Of a stretch of DNA of 64,000 bases, positions 7,952 through 20,565 are shown piece after piece. The DNA comes from Bugulina stolonifera (taxonomy: Eukaryota > Bryozoa > Gymnolaemata > Cheilostomatida > Bugulidae), in NCBI GenBank assembly GCA_935421135.1, contig OW285194.1:62001-126000 (forward strand), read 5' to 3'. A program made the translations under genes and the position numbers. Numbering within the stretch: the first letter of the stretch is position 1; every line of letters begins with the position of its first letter. A model generated the notes under the pieces. The model was not told where the DNA came from. It saw only the letters and a list, made by a program, of their open reading frames with translations, and ran no database searches.

Positions 7952-9289
7952 AATGACAACCACCTCCATCTAATCCTTCTCTCTCACTAGAAGGACACAG
8001 ATGTTTCCAGTCATACTAATCATGCTCTCTGGTGTTTGACTTTTACTACCTGCTGTGTCTATCCACTGGTGGGCAGAAATGCTTCAGTCTATAGAGGAGC
8101 TCAAGCAAGCTAAAACAGGTAGGACAGGCTACTTATAGTTTACACTGTACATGTACTAACAATCATAAGGTCTGCGCAGATACCGGAATATAATCTCACA
8201 TTTTGTATGACAATAGAAATAGCAGTAAATAATCGCTGTAACACTACAATAACTTTGAACAGTCATATTGATCGGTTGGTTTTATTTTAATAACATGATA
8301 TAGAACAATTCATGTATCTATTACCTCCCTAAGCTGTATGAATGACAGCCACCTCAATCGACCCCTATCCTCTCACTGGAAGGACATAGGTGTTTCCAGA
8401 CATACTTAGCTCGCTCTCTGGTGATTGACTTTTACTAGCAGCTGAATTTATCCTCTGGTGGGCATAAGTGCTTCAGTCTATAGATGAGCTCAAGCAAGCT
8501 AAAACAAGTAGGACAAGCTATCTATAATATACACTGTACATGTCCTAACAATCCTAAGATCTGCACAGATACCCTATTATACTCTCACATATTATATGAC
8601 AATATAAATAGCAGTAAATAACCACTGTAAGACTACAATATCTTTGAGCAGTCATGTTAACGGGCTGGTTTTGCTTTATTAACATAATATGGAACAATTC
8701 ATGCATCTATTACCTCTTTATGCTGCAGGAATGACAACCACCTCCATCCGATCCTCCTCTCTCACTAGAAGAGCACAGATGTTTTCAGTCATGCTTAGTC
8801 CGCTCTCTGGTGACTGACATTTACTACCAGCTGTGTTTATCCTCTGGTGGGCAGAAATGATTCAGTCTATAGATGAGCTCAAGCAAGCTAGAACAAGTAG
8901 GACAGGCTATTTATAACACATGTATATACACTGTACATGTACTAACAATGTAATCAGGCATATTATATGACAATGGAAATTGCAGTAAATAGCCACTGGA
9001 ACACTACAATGCCTTTGAGCAGTCATATTAACGGGTTGGTTTTGTTTTATTAACATAATGCGGAACAATATATGCATCTATACCTGTATTACCTCCCTAT
9101 GCCGTAGGAATGGCAACTACCTCCATCCGATCCTCCTCTCTCACTAGAAAGACACAGATGTTTCCAGTCATACTCAGCTCGCTCCCAGGTAATTGATTTT
9201 TACTACCAGCTGTGTTTATCCTCCGTTGGGTAGAGATGCTTCAGTCTATAGATGAGCTCAAGCAAGCTAAAACAGGAAAGACAAGCTAT

Positions 9290-11774
9290 TTATAACATAC
9301 ACTTTGCATGTACTAACAATCGTAAGATCTCCACAGATACCCGAATATAATCTCACAGTATTATATATGACAATAGAAATAACAGTAAATAATCACTGTA
9401 ACACTACAATGTCTTTGAACAGTCATACAGTATTAACGGTTTGGTTTTATTTCATTAACATAATATAGAACAATCCATGCATCCATTACCTCCCTACGGC
9501 GCAGGAATGACAGCCACCTCAATCGACTCCTATCCTCTCACTGGAAAGACATAGATGTTTCCAGACATACTTAGCTCGCTCTCTGGTGATTGACTTTCAC
9601 TACCAGCTGTGTTTATCCTCTGATGGGCAGAAATACTTCAGTCTATAGATGAGCTCAAGTAAGCTAAAACAGGCAAGACTGGCTACTTATCATATACGCT
9701 GTACATGTACTAACAATCCTAAGATCTGCACAGATACCCAAATGTAATCAGACATATTATATGACAATAGAAATCGCAGTAAATAACCACTGGAACACTA
9801 CGATGCCTTTGAGCAGTCATATTAACGGGTTGGTTTTGTTTTATTAACATAATGCGGACCAATTCATGCATCTATTACCTCCCTATGCCGTATGAATGAC
9901 AACCACCTTCATCTAATCCTTCTCTCTCACTAGAAAGACACAGATGTTTTCAGTCATACTCAGCTCGCTCTCAGGAAATTGATGTTTACTACCGGCTGTG
10001 TTTATCCTATGGTGGGTAGAAATGCTTCAGTTTATAGATGAGCTCAAGCAAGCTAAAACAGGAAAGACAAGCTATTTATAACATACACTTTGCATGTACT
10101 AACAATCGTAAGATCTCCACAGATACCCGAATATAATCTCACAGTATATATGACAATGGAAATAGCAGTAAATAATCGCTGTAACACTACAATATCTTTG
10201 AGCAGTCATGTTAACGGATTGGTTTTGCTTTATTAACATAATATGGAACAATTCATGCATCTATTACCTCCTTATGCTGCAGGAATGACAACCACCTCCA
10301 TCCGATCCTCCTCTCTCACTAGAAGAGCACAGAATATTATCAGTCATGCTTAGTCCGCTCTCTGGTGACTGACATTTACTACCAGCTGTGTTTATCCTCT
10401 GGTGTGGAGAAATGATTCAGTCTATAGATGAGCTCAAGCAAGCTAAAACAGGAAAGACAACCTATGTATAACATACACTTTGCATGTACTAACAATCCTA
10501 AGATCTGTGCAGATACCCAAATGTAATCAGACATATTATATGACAATAGAAATCACAGTAAATAGCCACTGGAGCACTACAATGCCTTTGAGCAGTCTTA
10601 TTAACGGGTTGGTTTTGTTTTATTAACATAATGCGGAACAATATATGCATCTATACCTCCATTACCTCCCTATGCTGTAGGAATGACAACTACCTCCATC
10701 CGATCCTCCTCTCTCACTAGAAAGACACAGATGTTTCCAGTCATACTCATCATGCTCCCTGTGTTTGACGTTTACTACCTGCTGTGTTTATCCACTGGTG
10801 GGCAGAAATGCTTCAGTCTATAGATGAGCTCAAGCAAGCTAAATCAGGTAGGACAGGCTACTTATAATTTACACTGTACATGTACTAACAATCCTAAGAT
10901 CTGCACAGATACCCAAATGTAATCAGACATATTATATGACAATAGAAATTACGAGAAACAACCACTGGAACACTGCAATGCCTTTGAGCAGTCATATTAA
11001 CGGGTTGGTTTTGTTTTATTAACATAATGCGGAGCAATTCATGCATCTATTACCTCCCTACGCCGTATGAATGACAACCACCTCCATCTAATCCTTCTCT
11101 CTCACTAGAAAGACACAGATGTTTTCAGTCATACTCAGCTCGTTCTCAGGTAATTGATTTTTACTACCGGCTGTGTTTATCCTATGGTGGGTAGAAATGC
11201 TTCAGTTTATAGATGAGCTCAAGCAAGCTAAAACAGGAAAAACAAGCTATTTATAATATACACTGTACATGTACTAACAATTGTAAGGTCTGCACAGATA
11301 CCCGAATATAATCTCACAATTTGTATGACAATGGAAATAGCAGTAAATAATCGCTGTAACACCACAATATCTTTGAGCAGTCATATTGACGGGTTGGTTT
11401 TATTTTACTAACCTGATATAGAACAATTCATGCATCTATTACCTCCCTAAGCCGTAGGAATGACAACCACCTCAATCGACTCCTATCCTCTCACTGGAAT
11501 GACGTAGATGTTTCCAGGCATACTTAGCTTGCTCTCTGGTGATTGCCTTTTACTAGCAGCTGAGTTTATCCTCTGGTGGGCATAAATGCTTCAGTCTATA
11601 GATGAGCTCAAGCAAGCTAAAACAAGTAGGACAAGCTATCTATAATATACACTGTACATGTCCTAACAATCCTAAGATCTGCACAGATACCCTAATATAC
11701 CCTCACATATTATATGACAATATAAATAGCAGTAAATAACCACTGTAACACTACAATACCTTTGAGCAGTCATG
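9290..11774 (+). repeat. Satellite block duplicated at offset 5,946 (copy 1)
   Basis: This block is nearly identical to 15236-17720. Shared diagnostic variants include CTACGGCGCAGGAATGACAGCC, GCGGACCAATTC and the chimeric E/A monomer starting at 10682. The similarity ends near 11774, where this copy continues CATGTTAACGGG and the other CATATTCATCGG. Edges are estimated by eye to within tens of bases. Confidence 0.75.
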
Positions 11775-14668
11775 TTAACGGGTTGGTTTTGCTTTATTAA
11801 CATAATATGGAACAATTCATGCATCTATTACCTCCTTATGCTGCAGGAATGACAACCACCTCCATCCGATCCTCCTCTCTCAGTAGAAGAGCACAGATGT
11901 TTTCGGTCATGCTTAGTCCGCTCCCTGGTGACTGACATTTACTACCAGCTGTGTTTATCCTCTGGTGGGCAGAAATGATTCAGTCTATAGATGAGCTCAA
12001 GCAAGCTAAAACAGGTAGGACAGGCTATTTAAAATACATGTACTAACAATGTAATCAGACATATTATATGACAATAGAAATCGCAGTAAATAGCCACTGG
12101 AACACTACAATGCCTTTGAGCAGTCATATTAACAGGTCGGTTTTGTTTTATTAACAAAATGCGTAACAATATATGCATCTATACCTCTATTACCTCCCTA
12201 TGCCGTAGGAATGACAACTACCTCCATCCGATCCTCCTCTCTCACTAGAAAGACATAGATGTTTCCTGTCATACTCAGCTCGCTCTCAGGTAATTGACTT
12301 TTACTACCTGCTGTGTTTATCCTCCGTTGTGTAGAGATGCTTCAGTCTATAGATGAGCTCAAGCAAGCTAAAACAGGAAAGACAAGCTATTTATAACATA
12401 CTTTTTGCATGTATTAACAATCGTAAGATCTCCACAGATACCCGAATATAATCTCACAGTATATATGACAATAGAAATAACAGTAAATAATCACTGTAAC
12501 ACTACAATGTCTTTTTACAGTCATACAGTACTGACGGTTTGGTTATATTTCATTAACATAATATAGAACAATTCATGCATCCATTACCTCCCTACGCCGC
12601 AGGAATGACAACCACCTCCATCTAATCCTTCTCTCTCACTAGAAGGACACAGATATTTCCAGTCATACTCATCATGCTCTCTGGTGTTTGACTTTTACTA
12701 CCTGCTGTGTCTATCCACTGGTGGGCAGAAATGCTTCAGTCTATAGATGAGCTCAAGCAAGCTAAAACAGGTAGGCCAGGCTACTTATAATTTACACTGT
12801 ACATGTACTAACAATCATAAGGTCTGCGCAGATACTGTCATATTTTGTATGACAACAGAAATAACAGTAAATGATCGCTGTAACACTACAATAACTTTGA
12901 ACAGTCATATTCATCGGTTGGTTTTATTTTAATAACATGATATAGAACAATTCATGCATCTATTACCTCCCTAAGCTGTATGAATGACAACCACCTTCAA
13001 TCGACTCCTATCCTCTCACTAGAAAGACACAGATGTTTTCAGTCATACTCAGCTCGCTCTCAGGTAATTGATTTTTACTACCGGCTGTGTTTATCCTCTG
13101 GTGGGCATAAATGCTTCAGTCTATAGATGAGCTCAAGCAAGCTAAAACAAGTAGGACAAGCTATCTATAATATACACTGTACATGTCCTAACAATCCTAA
13201 GATCTGCACAGATACCCTAATATACTCTCACATATTATATGACAATATAAATAGCAGTAAATAACCACTGTAACACTACAATATCTTTGAGCAGTCATGT
13301 TAACGGGTTGGTTTTGCTTTATTAACATAATATGGAACAATTCATGCATCTATTACCTCCTTATGCTGCAGGAATGACAACCACCTCCATCGATCCTCCT
13401 CTCTCAGTACAGTACTAACGGTTTGGTTATATTTCATTAACATAATATAGAACAATTCATGCATCCATTACCTCCCTACGCCGCAGGAATGACAACCACC
13501 TCCATCTAATCCTTCTCTCTCACTAAAAGGACACAGATGTTTCCAGTCATACTCATCATGCTCTCTGGTGTTTGACCTTTACTACCTGCTGTGTCTATCC
13601 ACTGGTGGGCAGAGATGCTTCAGTCTATAGATGAGCTCAAGCAAGGTAAAACAGGTAGGACAATCTACTTATAATTTAGACTGTACATGTACTAACAATC
13701 ATAAGGTCTGCGCAGATACCCAACATAATGTCATATTTTGTATGACAATAGAAATAACAGTAAATAATCGCTGTAACACTACAATAACTTTGAACAGTCA
13801 TATTCATCGGTTGGTTTTTTTTTAATAACATGATATAGAACAATTCATGCATCTATTACCTCCCTAAGCCCTAGGAATGACAACCACCTCAATCCACTCC
13901 TATCCTCTCACTAGAAAGACACAGATGTTTCGAGGCATACTCAACTCGCTCTCAGGTAATTGACTTTTACTACCAGCGGTGTCTATTCACTGGTGGGCAA
14001 AAATACTTCAGTCTATAGATGAGCTCAAGTAAGCTAAAACAGGAAAGACAAGCTATTTATAACATACACTTTGCATGTACTAACAATCGTAAGATCTCCA
14101 CAGATACCCGAATATAATCTCACAGTATATATGACAATGGAACTAGCAGTAAATAATCGCTGTAACACTACAATATCTTTGAGCAGTCATGTTAACGGAT
14201 TGGTTTTGCTTTATTAATATAATATGGAACAATTCATGCATCTATTACCTCCTTATGCTGCAGGAATGACAACCACCTCCATCCGATCCTCCTCTCTCAC
14301 TAGAAGAGCACAAAATATTATCAGTCATGCTTAGTCCGCTCTCTGGTGACTGACATTTACTACCAGCTGTGTTTATCCTCTGGTGGGGAGAAATGATTCA
14401 GTCTATAGATGAGCTCAAGCAAGCTAAAACAGGAAAGACAACCTATTTATAACATACACTTTGCATGTACTAACAATCCTAAGATCTGTGCAGATACCCA
14501 AATGTAATCAGACATATTATATGACAATAGAAATCACAGTAAATAGCCACTGGAGCACTACAATGCCTTTGAGCAGTCTTATTAACGGGTTGGTTTTGTT
14601 TTATTAACATAATGCGGAACAATATATGCATCTATACCTCTATTACCTCCCTATGCTGTAGGAATGAC
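10690..14668 (+). repeat. Satellite block duplicated at offset 9,876 (copy 1)
   Basis: About 4.0 kb is nearly identical to 20566-24544. It includes the rare TTTTTACAGTCATACAGTAC variant, the 115-bp truncated monomer and the variant CTGTCATATTTTGTATG lacking about 12 bp. The right edge is set where this copy continues CTACCTCCATCCG and the other CCACCTCCATCTAATCC. Confidence 0.8.
13373..13487 (+). repeat. Truncated satellite monomer, 115 bp (copy 1)
   Basis: A class D head is joined after CTCTCTCAGT directly to the class E tail sequence ACAGTACTAACGG, removing about 274 bp. The joint lies in CAGTACAGTAC, so short homology probably guided the deletion. Confidence 0.85.
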
Positions 14669-15235
14669 AACTACCTCCATCCGATCCTCCTCTCTCACTA
14701 GAAAGACACAGATGTTTCCAGTCATACTCATCATGCTCCCTGTGTTTGACGTTTACTACCTGCTGTGTTTATCCACTGGTGGGCAGAAATGCTTCAGTCT
14801 ATAGATGAGCTCAAGCAAGCTAAATCAGGTAGGACAGGCTACTTATAATTTACACTGTACATGTACTAACAATCCTAAGATCTGCACAGATACCCAAATG
14901 TAATCAGACATATTATATGACAATAGAAATTACGAGAAACAACCACTGGAACACTACAATGCCTTTGAGCAGTCATATTAACGGGTTGGTTTTGTTTTAT
15001 TAACATAATGCGGAGCAATTCATGCATCTATTACCTCCCTACGCCGTATGAATGACAACCACCTCCATCTAATCCTTCTCTCTCACTAGAAAGACACAGA
15101 TGTTTTCAGTCATACTCAGCTCGTTCTCAGGTAATTGATTTTTACTACCGGCTGTGTTTATCCTATGGTGGGTAGAAATGCTTCAGTTTATAGATGAGCT
15201 CAAGCAAGCTAAAACAGGAAAGACAAGCTATTATT

Positions 15236-17720
15236 TTATAACATACACTTTGCATGTACTAACAATCGTAACATCTCCACAGCTACCCGAATATAATCTC
15301 ACAGTATATAATATGACAATAGAAATAACAGTAAATAATCACTGTAACACTACAATGTCTTTGAACAGTCATACAGTATTAACGGTTTGGTTTTATTTCA
15401 TTAACATAATATAGAACAATCCATGCATCCATTACCTCCCTACGGCGCAGGAATGACAGCCACCTCAATCCACTCCTATCCTCTCACTGGAAAGACATAG
15501 ATGTTTCCAGACATACTTAGCTCGCTCTCTGGTGATTGACTTTCACTACCAGCTGTGTTTATCCTCTGATGGGCAGAAATACTTCAGTCTATAGATGAGC
15601 TCAAGTAAGCTAAAACAGGCAAGACTGGCTACTTATCATATACGCTGTACATGTACTAACAATCCTAAGATCTGCACAGATACCCAAATGTAATCAGACA
15701 TATTATATGACAATAGAAATCGCAGTAAATAACCACTGGAACACTACGATGCCTTTGAGCAGTCATATTAACGGGTTGGTTTTGTTTTATTAACATAATG
15801 CGGACCAATTCATGCATCTATTACCTCCCTATGCCGTATGAATGACAACCACCTCCATCTAATCCTTCTCTCTCACTAGAAAGACACAGATGTTTTCAGT
15901 CATACTCAGCTCGCTCTCAGGAAATTGATGTTTACTACCGGCTGTGTTTATCCTATGGTGGGTAGAAATGCTTCAGTTTATAGATGAGCTCAAGCAAGCT
16001 AAAACAGGAAAGACAAGCTATTTATAACATACACTTTGCATGTACTAACAATCGTAAGATCTCCACAGATACCCGAATATAATCTCACAGTATATATGAC
16101 AATGGAAATAGCAGTAAATAATCGCTGTAACACTACAATATCTTTGAGCAGTCATGTTAACGGATTGGTTTTGCTTTATTAACATAATATGGAACAATTC
16201 ATGCATCTATTACCTCCTTATGCTGCAGGAATGACAACCACCTCCATCCGATCCTCCTCTCTCACTAGAAGAGCACAGAATATTATCAGTCATGCTTAGT
16301 CCGCTCTCTGGTGACTGACATTTACTACCAGCTGTGTTTATCCTCTGGTGGGGAGAAATGATTCAGTCTATAGATGAGCTCAAGCAAGCTAAAACAGGAA
16401 AGACAACCTATGTATAACATACACTTTGCATGTACTAACAATCCTAAGATCTGTGCAGATACCCAAATGTAATCAGACATATTATATGACAATAGAAATC
16501 ACAGTAAATAGCCACTGGAGCACTACAATGCCTTTGAGCAGTCTTATTAACGGGTTGGTTTTGTTTTATTAACATAATGCGGAACAATATATGCATCTAT
16601 ACCTCTATTACCTCCCTATGCTGTAGGAATGACAACTACCTCCATCCGATCCTCCTCTCTCACTAGAAAGACACAGATGTTTCCAGTCATACTCATCATG
16701 CTCCCTGTGTTTGACGTTTACTACCTGCTGTGTTTATCCACTGGTGGGCAGAAATGCTTCAGTCTATAGATGAGCTCAAGCAAGCTAAATCAGGTAGGAC
16801 AGGCTACTTATAATTTACACTGTACATGTACTAACAATCCTAAGATCTGCACAGATACCCAAATGTAATCAGACATATTATATGACAATAGAAATTACGA
16901 GAAACAACCACTGGAACACTACAATGCCTTTGAGCAGTCATATTAACGGGTTGGTTTTGTTTTATTAACATAATGCGGAGCAATTCATGCATCTATTACC
17001 TCCCTACGCCGTATGAATGACAACCACCTCCATCTAATCCTTCTCTCTCACTAGAAAGACACAGATGTTTTCAGTCATACTCAGCTCGTTCTCAGGTAAT
17101 TGATTTTTACTACCGGCTGTGTTTATCCTATGGTGGGTAGAAATGCTTCAGTTTATAGATGAGCTCAAGCAAGCTAAAACAGGAAAAACAAGCTATTTAT
17201 AATATACACTGTACATGTACTAACAATTGTAAGGTCTGCACAGATACCCGAATATAATCTCACAATTTGTATGACAATGGAAATAGCAGTAAATAATCGC
17301 TGTAACACCACAATATCTTTGAGCAGTCATATTGACGGGTTGGTTTTATTTTACTAACCTGATATAGAACAATTCATGCATCTATTACCTCCCTAAGCCG
17401 TAGGAATGACAACCACCTCAATCGACTCCTATCCTCTCACTGGAATGACGTAGATGTTTCCAGGCATACTTAGCTTGCTCTCTGGTGATTGCCTTTTACT
17501 AGCAGCTGAGTTTATCCTCTGGTGGGCATAAATGCTTCAGTCTATAGATGAGCTCAAGCAAGCTAAAACAAGTAGGACAAGCTATCTATAATATACACTG
17601 TACATGTCCTAACAATCCTAAGATCTGCACAGATACCCTAATATACCCTCACATATTATATGACAATATAAATAGCAGTAAATAACCACTGTAACACTAC
17701 AATACCTTTGAGCAGTCATA
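15236..17720 (+). repeat. Satellite block duplicated at offset 5,946 (copy 2)
   Basis: This is the partner of 9290-11774. It also lies in a run where E/A chimeric monomers start at 14663, 16628, 18591 and 20558, steps of 1,965, 1,963 and 1,967 bp, marking a five-monomer periodicity across this part. Confidence 0.75.
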
Positions 17721-18879
17721 TTCATCGGTTGGTTTTATTTTAATAACATGATATAGAACAATTCATGCATCTATTACCTCCCTAAGCCCTAGGAATGACA
17801 ACCACCTCAATCCACTCCTATCCTCTCACTAGAAAGACACAGATGTTTCAAGGCATACTCAACTCGCTCTCAGGTAATTGACTTTTACTACCAGCGGTGT
17901 CTATTCACTGGTGGGCAAAAATACTTCAGTCTATAGATGAGCTCAAGTAAGCTAAAACAGGAAAGACAAGCTATTTATAACATACACTTTGCATGTACTA
18001 ACAATCGTAAGATCTCCACAGATACCCGAATATAATCTCACAGTATATATGACAATGGAACTAGCAGTAAATAATCGCTGTAACACTACAATATCTTTGA
18101 GCAGTCATGTTAACAGATTGGTTTTGCTTTATTAACATAATATGGAACAATTCATGCATCTATTACCTCCTTATGCTGCAGGAATGACAACCACCTCCAT
18201 CCGATCCTCCTCTCTCACTAGAAGAGCACAAAATATTATCAGTCATGCTTAGTCCGCTCTCTGGTGACTGACATTTACTACCAGCTGTGTTTATCCTCTG
18301 GTGGGGAGAAATGATTCAGTCTATAGATGAGCTCAAGCAAGCTAAAACAGGAAAGACAACCTATTTATAACATACACTTTGCATGTACTAACAATCCTAA
18401 GATCTGTGCAGATACCCAAATGTAATCAGACATATTATATGACAATAGAAATCACAGTAAATAGCCACTGGAGCACTACAATGCCTTTGAGCAGTCTTAT
18501 TAACGGGTTGGTTTTGTTTTATTAACATAATGCGGAACAATATATGCATCTATACCTCTATTACCTCCCTATGCTGTAGGAATGACAACTACCTCCATCC
18601 GATCCTCCTCTCTCACTAGAAAGACACAGATGTTTCCAGTCATACTCATCATGCTCCCTGTGTTTGACGTTTACTACCTGCTGTGTTTATCCACTGGTGG
18701 GCAGAAATGCTTCAGTCTATAGATGAGCTCAAGCAAGCTAAATCAGGTAGGACAGGCTACTTATAATTTACACTGTACATGTACTAACAATCCTAAGATC
18801 TGCACAGATACCCAAATGTAATCAGACATATTATATGACAATATAAACAGCAGTAAATAACCACTGTAACACTACAATA

Positions 18880-20414
18880 TCTTTGAGCAGTCATGTTAAC
18901 GGGTTGGTTTTGCTTTATTAACATAATATGGAACAATTCATGCATCTATTACCTCCTTATGCTGCAGGAATGACAACCACCTCCATCTAATCCTTCTCTC
19001 TCACGAGAAAGACACAGCTGTTTTCAGTCATACTCAGCTCGTTCTCAGGTAATTGATTTTTACTACCGACTGTGTTTATCCTATGGTGGGTAGAAATGCT
19101 TCAGTTTATAGATGAGCTCAAGCAAGCTAAAACAGGAAAGACAAGCTATTTATAACATACACTGTACATGTACTAACAATCGTAAGATCTCCACAGATAC
19201 CCGAATATAATCTCACAGTATATATGACAATAGAAATAACAGTAAATAATCACTGTAACACTACAATGTCTTTGAACAGTCATACAGTATTAACGGTTTG
19301 GTTATATTTCATTAACATAATATAGAACAATTCATGCATCCATTACCTCCCTACGCCGCAGGAATGACAACCACCTCCATCTAATCCTTCTCTCTCACTA
19401 GAAGGACACAGATATTTCCAGTCATACTCATCATGCTCTCTGGTGTTTGACTTTTACTACCTGCTGTGTCTATCCACTGGTGGGCAGAAATGCTTCAGTC
19501 TATAGATGAGCTCAAGTAAGCTAAAACAGGAAAAACAAGCTATTTATAACATACACTTTGCATGTACTAACAATCGTAAGATCTCCACAGATACCCGAAT
19601 ATAATCTCACAGTATATAATTATGACAATGGAAATAGCAGTAAATAATCGCTGTAACACTACAATATCTTTGAGCAGTCATGTTAACGGGTTGGTTTTGC
19701 TTTATTAACATAATATGGAACAATTCATGCATCTATTACCTCCTTATGCTGCAGGAGTGACAACCACCTCCATCCGATCCTCCTCTCTCACTAGAAGAGC
19801 ACAGAATATTATCAGTCATGCTTAGTCCGCTCTCTGGTGACTGACATTTACTACCAGCTGTGTTTATCCTCTGGTGGGCAGAAATGATTCAGTCTATAGA
19901 TGAGCTCAAGCAAGCTAAAACAGGTAGGACAGGCTATTTATAATACATGTATATACACTGTACATGTACTAACAATCCTAAGATCTGTGCAGATACCCAA
20001 ATGTAATCAGACATATTATATGACAATAGAAATCACAGTAAATAGCCACTGGAGCACTACAATGCCTTTGAGCAGTCATATTAACGGTTTGGTTTTGTTT
20101 CATTAACATAATGCGGAACAATATATGCATCTATACCTCTATTACCTCCCTATGCCGTAGGAATGACAACTACCTCCATCCCATCCTCCTCTCTCACTAG
20201 AAAGACACAGATGTTTCCAGTCATACTCAGCTGCTCTCAGGTAATTGATTTTTACTACCAGCTGTGTTTATCCTCCGTTGGGTAGAGATGCTTCAGTCTA
20301 TAGATGAGCTCAAGCAAGCTAAAACAGGAAAGACAAGCTATTTATAACATACACTTTGCATGTACTAACAATTGTAAGATCTCCACAGATACCCGAATAT
20401 AATCTCACAGTATA
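18880..20414 (+). repeat. Satellite block duplicated at offset 6,353 (copy 1)
   Basis: This block matches 25233-26767. Both carry GACACAGCTGTTTTCAG, CTACCGACTGTG, CAGGAGTGACAACC and CTCAGCTGCTCTCAGG (one base shorter than the usual AGCTCGCTC). Confidence 0.75.
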
Positions 20415-20565
20415 TAATATGACAATAGAAATAACAGTAAATAATCACTGTAACACTACAATGTCTTTGAACAGTCATACAGTATTAACGGTTTCGTTTT
20501 ATTTCATTAACATAATATAGAACAATGCATGCATCCATTACCTCCCTACGCCGCAGGATTGACAA

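Noticed and set aside
12747..12932. Recurrent small ORFs (the MSSSKLKQVGQ-, MERSSGHLL- and MHELF-type families) as genes
   Set aside because: They fall at the same place in successive satellite monomers, begin at the ATG of GATGAGCTC or ATGCAT, and vary in length with random stops. No known domain is visible.
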